NCBI GenBank assembly: GCA_965243625.1
Contig: CBDEVI010000002.1
Span: forward strand, 806,001 to 870,000
Direction of reading: 5' to 3'
DNA: 64,000 nucleotides
DNA from: JAJECS01 sp965243625
GTDB lineage: Bacteria; Chloroflexota; UBA11872
The translations under genes and the position numbers were made by a program. Below are positions 36,772-45,061 of the stretch, one piece after another (position 1 is the first letter of the stretch; the number at the start of each line of letters is the position of its first letter). The notes below the pieces were generated by a model, which worked only from the letters and a program-made list of their open reading frames with translations, made no database searches and was not told where the DNA came from.

Positions 36772-37806
36772 ATGCCTATGGACCGTACATTGCACGCCGC
36801 GTCCGAGCGCTTTCTGGACAGCCTGCGGGCGAAATCTCCGCGGACGCGAAGCACCTATGCCACTGGGTTGCGTCGTTTCATGGCCTGGGCGCGCCAGGAG
36901 GCCGGAGCCGAGGAGATTACCCTCGATCGACTGGACGACGGCGCGCTCGAGGGCTTCTATCTGGCGCTGGCCGACGAGTTTGGGCCCGAGCGCGAGGCGA
37001 CCATCCAGACCTATGTGGCCGCCGCCCGCGCGTTCCTGCGGCATTGCCTGCGCGAAGGGTCGCTGACGACGCTGTCCATCGAGCGCGCCGTGGAGCGGCT
37101 GCACGGCGTGCGGTCGGCGCCGCGCTATCGCACGCCGCGGGTGGACGACGCGCTGGCGATCATTGTGGATTATGTCAAGAACGAGCTGCCGTCGCTGATT
37201 CCCGCCGACGCCGGCGAGGAGACTCGACTGCGCTTCGCCCGCGATCGCGCCCTGCTGCAAGTGCTCTATGGCACCGGCATGCGGCGTGCGGAGGTGGCGC
37301 GACTCGATCGCCGCGACGTCGACGACGGGCACGCCCAGCAGGCCCTGATCACCGGCAAAGGCCGGCGCGAGCGGGTGGTCTTCTTCGATGACGACGCACG
37401 GGAAGCGATGAGCACCTATCTGGAGCTGCGGCGCGATGCCTATGTGCCGCTCTTCATCCGCCACCGCGGCGCGCCGCGCGATCCCGGCCGCGGCGGCGAA
37501 CGCCTCCGTCTATCGCCGCAGTCGGTCTGGAAGATCGTCAAGCGCTACGGGGCGGCGGTCGGAGTGACGGCCACCACCCACGGTTTTCGGCACCTCAAGG
37601 CCACCTCGCTGCTCAATCGCGGCGCCAATCTGTCGCACGTGCAGGACATCCTGGGTCACGCCTCGCCGGATACGACCAAGCGGATTTACGCCCACTACGA
37701 AACGGCGCATCTGCGCGAGGTCTTCGATCGGTTCAGCGTGCCGGCGGACGAGGCCTCCGCACGCGCGCGGCGCCGACGACGGTCGCCCGAGGAGCTTAGG
37801 CGCTAA
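36772..37806 (+). CDS. Tyrosine recombinase (XerC/XerD-like)
   Basis: Site-specific DNA recombinase, 344 aa (342 if it starts at ATG 36778). The N-terminal SAM-like core-binding domain covers residues 1-110. The catalytic set is visible: Arg in GTGMRRAEVARL, Lys in ITGKGRRERV, HGFRHLKAT (HxxR), GHASPDTTKRIYAHY with the last His and the nucleophilic Tyr. The length fits Xer proteins, but it is set in a repeat-rich region with no other phage gene. Its 3' end overlaps the convergent ceramidase-like gene by 11 bases. Confidence 0.9.
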   Translation: MPMDRTLHAASERFLDSLRAKSPRTRSTYATGLRRFMAWARQEAGAEEITLDRLDDGALEGFYLALADEFGPEREATIQTYVAAARAFLRHCLREGSLTTLSIERAVERLHGVRSAPRYRTPRVDDALAIIVDYVKNELPSLIPADAGEETRLRFARDRALLQVLYGTGMRRAEVARLDRRDVDDGHAQQALITGKGRRERVVFFDDDAREAMSTYLELRRDAYVPLFIRHRGAPRDPGRGGERLRLSPQSVWKIVKRYGAAVGVTATTHGFRHLKATSLLNRGANLSHVQDILGHASPDTTKRIYAHYETAHLREVFDRFSVPADEASARARRRRRSPEELRR

Positions 37807-39121
37807 ACAGGTCGGCCAGGGACGCCAGCGCGGCGGCGCGCAGCGCGTCGCCGCTCTCGGGAGTCCAGGCCGCCGGCTGTTGGTACCACGGATGGGCCGT
37901 CTCGGCCTCGTAGCCGCCGTGCGCGGCCACGCGGCGCGTGGGCAGATAGCCCCAGTTGCCGTTGCTCCAGCCGGCCACGATGGTTGCCGGCGCCGGTGAG
38001 CCGGCCCGAATAGCCTGCCCGTCCGCGGCAAACAGCTCCACCGGCGTCGCAACCGCCGCCAGATCGCCGATTCGCAGCGCCTGAAGCTCGACCTCCTGCC
38101 GGCCGGTCCACGCCGGATCGTCGTGGGCCGCGAGCACGCGCTCGGCGTGCTCGACTTCATAGCCCTGGTAGTGACGGCGCATCACGTCGCTGGCGGCGGC
38201 TTCAACATTTGCCTCGCCCGCCACACGCATCGCGCGGGCCTCGGCCAAGCTGGGCAAATCCGCGTGAGCAAACGTCGCCGTGTGCGTTGCCGCGGCGACC
38301 GTGGCCGAGGCCGATGGCCGCGCGGCTTGGAGGGCTCGGACCGCCGTCAGGGCGAGCGCATGGCCGAAGCCGCGAGCTTCGCCGTAGCCGCGCGCTCGGG
38401 GATCAGTGAATCGCAGGTTTGCATTCGCGCCGGCCCCGTTGACGAAGATGCACGGCGCGCCGGCGATCAGCTGCACGCGCCGCCGCAGGTGGCCGGGGTA
38501 GTCGGAGGAGAAGATGCGTTCGCGGCTGCTCGTGGGATGGCAGCCGTAGTTCACCAGCGTGACGACGGGTCGCCCGTCGCCATCGCGCGCCTGGGCCGCA
38601 ATGAGCGTTGGGTCAATGTCGTCGGGCCCTCCGTCACAGGGGCCGTTCGGGGCCACCTCCCGCGAGCGTCGGTTGACTCCGGCGAACGAGGTCCCGAATC
38701 CAATGACGATCTCCGCGCGCGCTTGGCGCTCCAGGGCTGCCTTGGCCACGGCAACGGTCGTCGCCGACAGTTCGTCGAGATAGTCGTCGTCCGGATCGCC
38801 CATGGGTGGCAGCACGCCGGTTTCCGGTCCCCCGTGCCCGTGGGTGCAGGCGTACATCTGATGGCCAGTCGGAATGCCCGTGGCCGCGCTGACGCGCCGG
38901 CGAGTCCGCGCGATCCATGCCGGCGTGAGCCCGACCAGGTCGAATGCCGCCAGGATCACGGTCGAGCCGCCGCCGGTGGCCGCCAGAACGTGCAGCTCGA
39001 GCGGGTTCCGCACGCCGAGAGCCGACCCCATGCGCGGGCTGAAGCCCGACAGGTCTACCCCCACGCTGGGCGTGATGTCTCCGCTCGCGACGCCGAGGTG
39101 GATTCGGCGAGGCGCGGTCAT
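37796..39121 (-). CDS. Neutral/alkaline ceramidase-like N-terminal domain protein
   Basis: A 441-residue protein that begins GVASGDITPSVGVDLSGF, the signature of the neutral/alkaline non-lysosomal ceramidase family. It has the zinc-site-like CTHGHGGPETG and NYGCHPTSS segments, and GAGANANLR. No signal peptide is seen, so it is probably cytosolic. True ceramidase substrate is unproven; many bacterial relatives have unknown substrates. The ATG overlaps the hflX stop (ATGA), making it the last gene of the miaA-dapF-dapL-hflX operon. Confidence 0.8.
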   Translation of the reverse strand: MTAPRRIHLGVASGDITPSVGVDLSGFSPRMGSALGVRNPLELHVLAATGGGSTVILAAFDLVGLTPAWIARTRRRVSAATGIPTGHQMYACTHGHGGPETGVLPPMGDPDDDYLDELSATTVAVAKAALERQARAEIVIGFGTSFAGVNRRSREVAPNGPCDGGPDDIDPTLIAAQARDGDGRPVVTLVNYGCHPTSSRERIFSSDYPGHLRRRVQLIAGAPCIFVNGAGANANLRFTDPRARGYGEARGFGHALALTAVRALQAARPSASATVAAATHTATFAHADLPSLAEARAMRVAGEANVEAAASDVMRRHYQGYEVEHAERVLAAHDDPAWTGRQEVELQALRIGDLAAVATPVELFAADGQAIRAGSPAPATIVAGWSNGNWGYLPTRRVAAHGGYEAETAHPWYQQPAAWTPESGDALRAAALASLADLFSA

Positions 39122-40482
39122 GGGTGCTCGGCCTCGACGCGGTAGTGGTCGTAGCGACTGGCCAAGGCTGCGGGCAGCGTGCCTTCGATCCGCGTCCCGT
39201 CCGGTTCGTGCGCCTCGCGCACAACCGCGCCGCGACGATGAAACAGGCTCACCAGCTCGCTGTCGGCGTAGGGAATACGCACGGTCAGGTTCACGCTCGA
39301 CGCGCGCGCCGCTTCGCCGAGCCGGTCGCGCAGTTCATCCAATCCTTGCCCGGTCAGCGCGGAGACGCGCACCGCGTTTGGGAAGTCGGCGACGTCAACG
39401 TCCGGGGCCAGGTCGCTCTTGTTGAGGGCGGTGATCACCGGCCGCGCGCGAACGCCAATCTCGCTCAGCGTGCGTTCCACTTCCGCAACCTGCCGCAGCA
39501 TGTCGGGCGCCGCCGCGTCCACGACGTGGACCAGGAACTGCGCTTCGAGCACCTCTTCGAGCGTGGCGCGAAACGCGTCCACAAGCCGCGGCGGCAGCCG
39601 CTGAATGAAGCCAACGGTATCCGTGAGCAAGAGCTCCCCGCCCTGCGGCAGCTGCAGGCGCCGCGTGGTTGGATCGAGCGTGGCGAACAGGCGGTTTTCG
39701 GTGAGCACCGCGGCGTCGGTGAGCGCGTTGAGCAGCGAACTCTTGCCGGCGTTGGTGTAGCCCACCAGCGCGGCGACGTTGAGGCCGGCGTCGCGCCGGC
39801 GGCGCCGCCGGCTGCCGCGCTGCTCGCGCACGCGCTTCAGCCGGGCGTCGATGTCGCGGATGTGGTCGCGATAGAGCCGCCGGTCGGTCTCGATTTGCGT
39901 CTCGCCCGGACCGCGGAAGGGACCGATGCCGCCCCGCTGGCGGGAGAACTGGACCCACAACTCCGATAGGCGCGGCAGCAGGTATTCGAGCTGGGCGCGT
40001 TCCACCTGCAGTCGTCCCTCGGCGGTCTGCGCGCGGGCGGCGAAGATGTCCAGGATCACGCCGGTGCGGTCGAGCACCTTGCCCTCGAAGGCGCGCTCGA
40101 TGTTGCGCTGCTGGCGCGGGAGCAGCTCGGCGTCGATGACCAGGACGTTGGCATCGGCGGCGCGGCTGGCCTCGATGGAGTCCCGCAGCTGGCCTTGACC
40201 GATCAGCGTGGCGGGATTGGGCTCGCGAATCCTGACGCAGCGGCGTCCGGCAACCGATGCACCGGCCGTGTCGACCAGCCGGGCCAGCTCGTCCAGCGAG
40301 GCTTCGGCCGGCCAATCGCCCAGCGACGCGAGCCCGTCGATGCCCACAAGGAAGGCCCGCTCGCGAGCCGCGAGCGAACCGCTCTCAGAAGGTGAGCGCG
40401 GCGATGCGATCCAGGGCCTCCTGCAGACGGTCGTCGGGCGTGGTGAGGGAGATGCGGAAGTATCCCTCGCCGCCGGCGCCAA
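39118..40482 (-). CDS. hflX: Ribosome-associated GTPase HflX
   Basis: Heat-responsive GTPase that splits stalled 70S ribosomes. HflX N-terminal domain (residues about 45-170), a coiled linker, and the G domain with GYTNAGKSSLLN, DTVGFIQRLPP and NKSD. Conserved GIGPFRGPGETQIETDRR lies between. The start is unclear: TTG 40482 overlaps dapL by 98 bases and adds about 44 non-conserved residues, while GTG 40347 would cut into the first strand. No ATG lies between them. Confidence 0.9.
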   Translation of the reverse strand: MAPAARDTSASPSPRPTTVCRRPWIASPRSPSESGSLAARERAFLVGIDGLASLGDWPAEASLDELARLVDTAGASVAGRRCVRIREPNPATLIGQGQLRDSIEASRAADANVLVIDAELLPRQQRNIERAFEGKVLDRTGVILDIFAARAQTAEGRLQVERAQLEYLLPRLSELWVQFSRQRGGIGPFRGPGETQIETDRRLYRDHIRDIDARLKRVREQRGSRRRRRRDAGLNVAALVGYTNAGKSSLLNALTDAAVLTENRLFATLDPTTRRLQLPQGGELLLTDTVGFIQRLPPRLVDAFRATLEEVLEAQFLVHVVDAAAPDMLRQVAEVERTLSEIGVRARPVITALNKSDLAPDVDVADFPNAVRVSALTGQGLDELRDRLGEAARASSVNLTVRIPYADSELVSLFHRRGAVVREAHEPDGTRIEGTLPAALASRYDHYRVEAEHP

Positions 40483-41560
40483 ATCCCACGCCCGGCGTGA
40501 CGATGACCCCGGCGGATTCGATGAGCCGGTGTGCGAAGTCGACCGACGTCATCCCGTCGGGCACCGGCGACCAGAGATAGAGGCTGGCCTTGGGCGTTTC
40601 CGGTTGGAGTCCCGAGGCACGGAGCGCGTCGAGCACGAGGTCCCGCCGCCGTTCCAAGTGGGCGTTGCGGCTGTCGATCCAGCGCTGCGAGACGTCCAAC
40701 GCGGCGACTCCCGCAAGCTGCACGGCCTGGAAGATGCCCGAATCCACGTTGGTCTTGACCCGCCCGAGCGCCTCGACGACCTCGGCGTTGCCAACCATCC
40801 AGCCGATGCGCCAGCCGGTCATGTTGTAGGTCTTGGAGAGCGAGTGGAATTCGACGGCCACGTCGCACGCGCCGGGAACCTCGAGGATGCTGCGGCAGCG
40901 CGTGCCGTCGTAGGTCACTTCGGAGTACGCCGCGTCCTGGGCGAGCACCAGGTCATGGCGGCGGGCGAAGGCCACGGCCTGCTCGAAGAATTCGAAGGGT
41001 GCGATGGCCGCGGTGGGATTGCTGGGATAGCACAGCCACATGAGCTTGGCCGCCTCCAGCGCTTCGGCCGGGATAGCGTCCAGGTCGGGCAGCCAGCCGT
41101 TCTCGGCGGTGAGCGGGACCATGTGCGAGCGTCCGCCGGCCAGCATGGTGCCGATGGCGTAGACCGGATAGCCCGGATCGGTCATGAGCACGGTGTCGCC
41201 GGGGTTGATCAGCGCCAACGGCAGGTGGGCGATACCTTCCTTGGATCCGATGAGCGGCACGACCTCGCTCGCCGGATCCAGGGTGACGTCGAAGCGTCGG
41301 GCGTACCAATCCGCGATGGCCGCGCGCAGCTCGTCCAGGCCGTAGTACTCGGGGTAGCGGTGATTGGCGGGGTCGCGCACCGCCCGCTCGAGTTCCGCCA
41401 CGATCGGCGACGGCGTCGGCAGGTCGGGGTCGCCGATGCCGAGGCTGATGACGTCCACGCCCTCGGCGCGCTTGGCGTCGCGCAGCTTGTCGAGCTCCGC
41501 GAAGAGATACGGCGGCAGCGCCGAGATGCGGTCGGCGAATTGGATTGGCGACGCGGACAC
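40385..41560 (-). CDS. dapL: LL-diaminopimelate aminotransferase
   Basis: Class I/II PLP aminotransferase, 391 aa, converting tetrahydrodipicolinate directly to LL-diaminopimelate. It has FADRISALPPYLFAELDKLR at the N-terminus and VISLGIGDPDLPTP as in DapL; the PLP lysine lies in SLSKTYNMTGWRIGW. Placement directly after dapF, the next step of the pathway, supports the assignment over a generic aspartate aminotransferase. GTG start, 34 bases after dapF. Confidence 0.85.
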   Translation of the reverse strand: MSASPIQFADRISALPPYLFAELDKLRDAKRAEGVDVISLGIGDPDLPTPSPIVAELERAVRDPANHRYPEYYGLDELRAAIADWYARRFDVTLDPASEVVPLIGSKEGIAHLPLALINPGDTVLMTDPGYPVYAIGTMLAGGRSHMVPLTAENGWLPDLDAIPAEALEAAKLMWLCYPSNPTAAIAPFEFFEQAVAFARRHDLVLAQDAAYSEVTYDGTRCRSILEVPGACDVAVEFHSLSKTYNMTGWRIGWMVGNAEVVEALGRVKTNVDSGIFQAVQLAGVAALDVSQRWIDSRNAHLERRRDLVLDALRASGLQPETPKASLYLWSPVPDGMTSVDFAHRLIESAGVIVTPGVGFGAGGEGYFRISLTTPDDRLQEALDRIAALTF

Positions 41561-41594
41561 TAGGCGTCAACCAACGGCGTGGGATGCGGCGTCA

Positions 41595-42434
41595 TTATGC
41601 GGGCCACCGGCCGGTGAAGACCGTCGCGGCCGGCCCCTGCATGGTGACCTCGTTCCCGTCACCGTCCCAGTTCACGTGCAGCCGTCCGCCGGGCATGTCG
41701 AGGGCGACGTTGCCGGGCGCGACCCGTCCGGCGGCGATGGCCGCGGCCGCCGTTGCGGCGGCGCCGGTGCCGCAGGCGAGCGTGAGGCCCGCGCCGCGCT
41801 CCCACACCCGGACCCGGAGCTCACGCGGAGCGGCCACGTCGACGATCTCGAAGTTCGTGCGCTCGGGAAACGTCGGATGGTGCTCGACCAGCGGGCCGAT
41901 CGCGGCCAGCGGAAACGCCTCCACGTCGTCGATGAAGGCCACGGCGTGCGGGTTGCCCACCGAAACGCCCGTGATCTCGATTGCGTGACCGTTGACGTGC
42001 AGCGTCGTGACGTTGGATGCCGTGTCGTCGGGAAGCATTGGCAGCGACGTCGGGTCGAAAGAGGGCACGCCCATGCCGGTGGTGACGCGAAGCCCGCCGT
42101 TCGCTTCCTCGGCCTCGACCCAGCGGGGGCCGCCGAGCGTTTCGATGACCTCGCGCTGGTTGCCCAGTTCGCCGCGTTCGTACAACCACTTGGCGAAGCA
42201 GCGGATGCCGTTGCCGCACATTTCGGCGCGCGAGCCGTCGGCGTTCCAGATTTCCATGGCGAAGCGGGCTTCCCAACCGTCACGAACGACGAGCACCTGG
42301 TCGCAGCCCACGCCAAACCGCCGGTCGGCAAGCTCGGCGGCCAGCGGACCGAGGTCGTCGGGCAACGCCTCGCGCCCGTCGAGCAGCACGAAATCGTTGC
42401 CGGCTCCGTGCATCTTGGTGAATGCCAGGCTCAC
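41595..42434 (-). CDS. dapF: Diaminopimelate epimerase
   Basis: Converts LL- to meso-diaminopimelate for lysine and peptidoglycan, 279 aa. MHGAGNDFVLLDG opens it; the two catalytic cysteines are in MCGNGIRC (first) and ACGTGAAA (second). GTG 42434 has its start just one base after the miaA stop, so it is coupled to miaA. Length is normal. Confidence 0.95.
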   Translation of the reverse strand: MSLAFTKMHGAGNDFVLLDGREALPDDLGPLAAELADRRFGVGCDQVLVVRDGWEARFAMEIWNADGSRAEMCGNGIRCFAKWLYERGELGNQREVIETLGGPRWVEAEEANGGLRVTTGMGVPSFDPTSLPMLPDDTASNVTTLHVNGHAIEITGVSVGNPHAVAFIDDVEAFPLAAIGPLVEHHPTFPERTNFEIVDVAAPRELRVRVWERGAGLTLACGTGAAATAAAAIAAGRVAPGNVALDMPGGRLHVNWDGDGNEVTMQGPAATVFTGRWPA

Positions 42435-42435
42435 G

Positions 42436-43344
42436 TCAGGACTGTCCCACTTGGTTCATGCCGCGCAACTGCGCGGCGAGCGCCTCCACGATTGTCTCTG
42501 GAGTACGCCAGTGTACGGGAAGCTGGTGCCGAAACCAGGTGCGTTGACGACGCGCGTATTGGCGCGTGCGGGTCGTCGTTTGCTGCCGGGCCTCATCCGG
42601 CGTGAGGCTTCCGTCGAGCACCGACGCGGCTTCACGGTAGCCGACGCCCGTGAGCGCGGGGGCGTCCGCCGGAATGCCGCGCTCCAGCAGGATGCGCGTC
42701 TCCTCGATCAGTCCGCCGGCGTACATCGCGTGCACGCGATGCTCGATGCGGGTTGCCAGGACGTCCGTTGGGACATCGATGCCGAAGATCGCGCTGGATG
42801 GCGCCGGCCGGGAGCCCGCCGACGCCCCGCCGCGTTCGGCGACCTCGATGGCGCGAACGAGGCGGCGCGGGTTCGCACGGTCAATGGTGGCGGCGCGGAT
42901 AGGGTCTAGTCGCTCGAGCCGCGCCACCAGGCCGGCCACGCCTTCGCGAGCCTGCAGCGCGTCGAGGTCGTGTCGAAGCTCGGCGTCGGGCGGAACGTCG
43001 GGCAGCAGCGACGCCTGGGCGAGCGCCTTGATGTAGAAGCCGGTGCCGCCGACGACGACCGGCACACGACCGCGGCCGCGAATGTCGTCGAGCGCGCGGC
43101 GCGCGTCTCGGACGAAGCGGTGGGCGCTGTAGGCTTCGGGTGGATCGATTATGTCAACCAAGTGGTGCGGGACTCGGGCCCGCTCAGCGACGGTGGGCTT
43201 GGCCGTGCCGATGTCCATGCCGCGATAGACCTGGCGCGAGTCGGCTGATATGACCTCCACCGGGAAGTCGTCGGCCAGCGCGAGCGCCGCGGACGTCTTG
43301 CCCGACGCCGTCGGCCCCGTCACCACCACGAGCACGGCGTTCAC
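42436..43344 (-). CDS. miaA: tRNA dimethylallyltransferase
   Basis: Adds the isopentenyl group to A37 of tRNAs reading UNN codons, 302 aa. P-loop GPTASGKT, ADSRQVYRGMDIGTAKP, PHHLVDIIDP and YARRQRTWFR are family motifs. GTG start. Its start region faces metF-like with only 42 bases between them, so the two promoters must overlap. One recurrent 9-mer lies in antisense across the VDII segment. Confidence 0.94.
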   Translation of the reverse strand: MNAVLVVVTGPTASGKTSAALALADDFPVEVISADSRQVYRGMDIGTAKPTVAERARVPHHLVDIIDPPEAYSAHRFVRDARRALDDIRGRGRVPVVVGGTGFYIKALAQASLLPDVPPDAELRHDLDALQAREGVAGLVARLERLDPIRAATIDRANPRRLVRAIEVAERGGASAGSRPAPSSAIFGIDVPTDVLATRIEHRVHAMYAGGLIEETRILLERGIPADAPALTGVGYREAASVLDGSLTPDEARQQTTTRTRQYARRQRTWFRHQLPVHWRTPETIVEALAAQLRGMNQVGQS

Positions 43345-43386
43345 CTCGCGGCCGGACTGGGCGGGCGGCAGCCCGCGTTACCATGC

Positions 43387-44433
43387 ATGACGAACATTTT
43401 CCGGCTGCTGGGACAACCGCTTTCGGTGTCTGATTCGCCACCCGTCGACGGCCCCGCGCCGGGGCCGCCATACAGCCATTTGCAGGCCGTGCTCGATGCC
43501 GGCCATTTTGCCGTCACCTGTGAGCTCGGGCCGCCCAAGGGGCCGGATGCGGCGGACGTCCGGGCGAAGGCCGAGATCCTGCGCGGCTTCGTGGATGCCG
43601 CCAGTTGCACCGACAACCAGGGCGCGGCGCTCAAGATGTCGCATTGGGGCGCGGCGCTGCTCTGCCTGCAGGGCGGCGTCGAGCCGATCATGCAGCTCTC
43701 CTGCCGCGACCGGAATCGGCTGGGCATCCAATCGGACGTCATTGCGGCGCAGGCGTTTGGCATTCGGAATTTTATGTCAATCAGCGGAGACTCGCTGGTC
43801 CTGGGCGACCATCCCATGGCCAAGCCGGTCTTCGACCTGCAGGGCGTGCAACTCGTGCGCTTGTTGAAGCAGCTCCGAGATGAGAATCGCACCGCCGCGG
43901 GCGACCCGATCAAGGGCGACTTTCAGCTGTTCATCGGCGGCGCGGCCAATCCCTTTGCGCCGCCCTATGGGTTCCGCCCGCTGCGTATGCTCAAGAAGGC
44001 CGCCGCGGGACAGGAGTTCGCGCTGACGCAGATGATCTTCAACGTGGAGCGGTTTGCGGAGTGGATGTCGCACGTTCGCGACGAGGGCATTCATGAACAA
44101 GTTCACATACTGGCGGGCGTGGGGCCGCTAAAGTCGGCTCGGATGGCCGAGTTCATGAAGTTCAAGGTCGCGGGCATGGAGGTTCCGGACGACGTGATGC
44201 AGCGCATGCGCGGCGCCCGCAAGCCGCGCGCCGAGGGCGTCCGCATTTGCCTGGAAATCATCGAGCAGGTGCGTGAGATCGAGGGCGTGCACGGCGTGCA
44301 CGTGATGGCGATCGATTGGGAGAAGGCCGTACCGCGCATCGTGGAGGCTGCCGGTCTGGAGTTGCCGCGGCCGACGCCGGTTCCGGCACTGGCGCCCGCT
44401 GCTGCCGTGGGCGCGGCCGCCACCGCGGGATAG
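43387..44433 (+). CDS. Methylenetetrahydrofolate reductase-like protein
   Basis: MetF-family TIM-barrel flavoprotein that would reduce 5,10-methylene-THF to 5-methyl-THF, 348 aa. Supporting segments are FAVTCELGPPKG, ASCTDNQGA, IMQLSCRDRNRLGIQSD and MSISGDS. It is diverged from E. coli MetF, closer to the type found beside folate C1 genes in acetogens; flavin versus other partner cannot be told. The C-terminal 20 residues are an Ala/Pro tail. fchA starts one base after its stop, so the three C1 genes form an operon. Confidence 0.8.
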   Translation: MTNIFRLLGQPLSVSDSPPVDGPAPGPPYSHLQAVLDAGHFAVTCELGPPKGPDAADVRAKAEILRGFVDAASCTDNQGAALKMSHWGAALLCLQGGVEPIMQLSCRDRNRLGIQSDVIAAQAFGIRNFMSISGDSLVLGDHPMAKPVFDLQGVQLVRLLKQLRDENRTAAGDPIKGDFQLFIGGAANPFAPPYGFRPLRMLKKAAAGQEFALTQMIFNVERFAEWMSHVRDEGIHEQVHILAGVGPLKSARMAEFMKFKVAGMEVPDDVMQRMRGARKPRAEGVRICLEIIEQVREIEGVHGVHVMAIDWEKAVPRIVEAAGLELPRPTPVPALAPAAAVGAAATAG

Positions 44434-44434
44434 C

Positions 44435-45061
44435 GTGGCGGAAGGCGCCGCTCACGCAACGATTGAAGGCTTCGCCGCGGCGCTGGCGTCCGATTCGCCC
44501 ACGCCCGGCGGCGGCAGCGCGGCGGCGGCGGCCGTGGCGCTGGGAGCGGCGCTCGTGGGCATGAGCGCACAACTCACGCTGGCCCGGAAGCGCTTCGAAT
44601 CCGTGCATGCCGAGATGGAACGCATCGTGGCTCGGACGGACGCGATTCGCGGTGAAGCGCTGACGCTCATCGAGGCGGATGCGGACGCCTACACCGGGCT
44701 GCTGGAGGCCTACCGCCTGCCGCGCGCCGCCAAGGCCACGCGGGCCGATGCGGTCGCCGCCGCGGCATTGGCGGCAAGCCGCGTGCCCGCGAGCGTCGGT
44801 GAGCTGGCGCTTGAGGTGATAGAGCTCGCCGGCGCCGCGGTTACTAAGGCGAATCCCCACGTGCGGTGCGACGCCGCCGCCGGTGCGGCGCTGGCGCGCG
44901 GCGCCCTTCGAATCTGCGAGATGAACATCGCGGCGAACATCGGCTCGGTCGCCGACCAGGCGGCGTGCGTGGAGCTCGAGCGAAGCTGCAAGCGTTATCG
45001 GTCCGGGCTGGCGCGGGCCGACGCGGCGGCCGACCGCGTGCTGTCGGAGTTGCACGCGTGA
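44435..45061 (+). CDS. fchA: Methenyltetrahydrofolate cyclohydrolase (cyclodeaminase/cyclohydrolase family)
   Basis: A 208-residue all-helical protein of the FTCD C-terminal/FchA family, which hydrolyses 5,10-methenyl-THF to 10-formyl-THF or deaminates formimino-THF. The N-terminal SPTPGGGSAAAAAVALGAALVGM is the family signature, and the helix with ANPHVRCDAAAGAALARGAL is typical. GTG start one base after metF-like; the stop overlaps folD by four bases (GTGA). Given that position, the cyclohydrolase role is more likely. Confidence 0.83.
   Translation: MAEGAAHATIEGFAAALASDSPTPGGGSAAAAAVALGAALVGMSAQLTLARKRFESVHAEMERIVARTDAIRGEALTLIEADADAYTGLLEAYRLPRAAKATRADAVAAAALAASRVPASVGELALEVIELAGAAVTKANPHVRCDAAAGAALARGALRICEMNIAANIGSVADQAACVELERSCKRYRSGLARADAAADRVLSELHA

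Noticed and set aside
43755..43782. dif-like sequence in the MetF-like gene
   Set aside because: The XerC-side match is partial and the stretch encodes residues that fit the MetF family (AFGIRNFMSISGDS), so coding constraint explains it.
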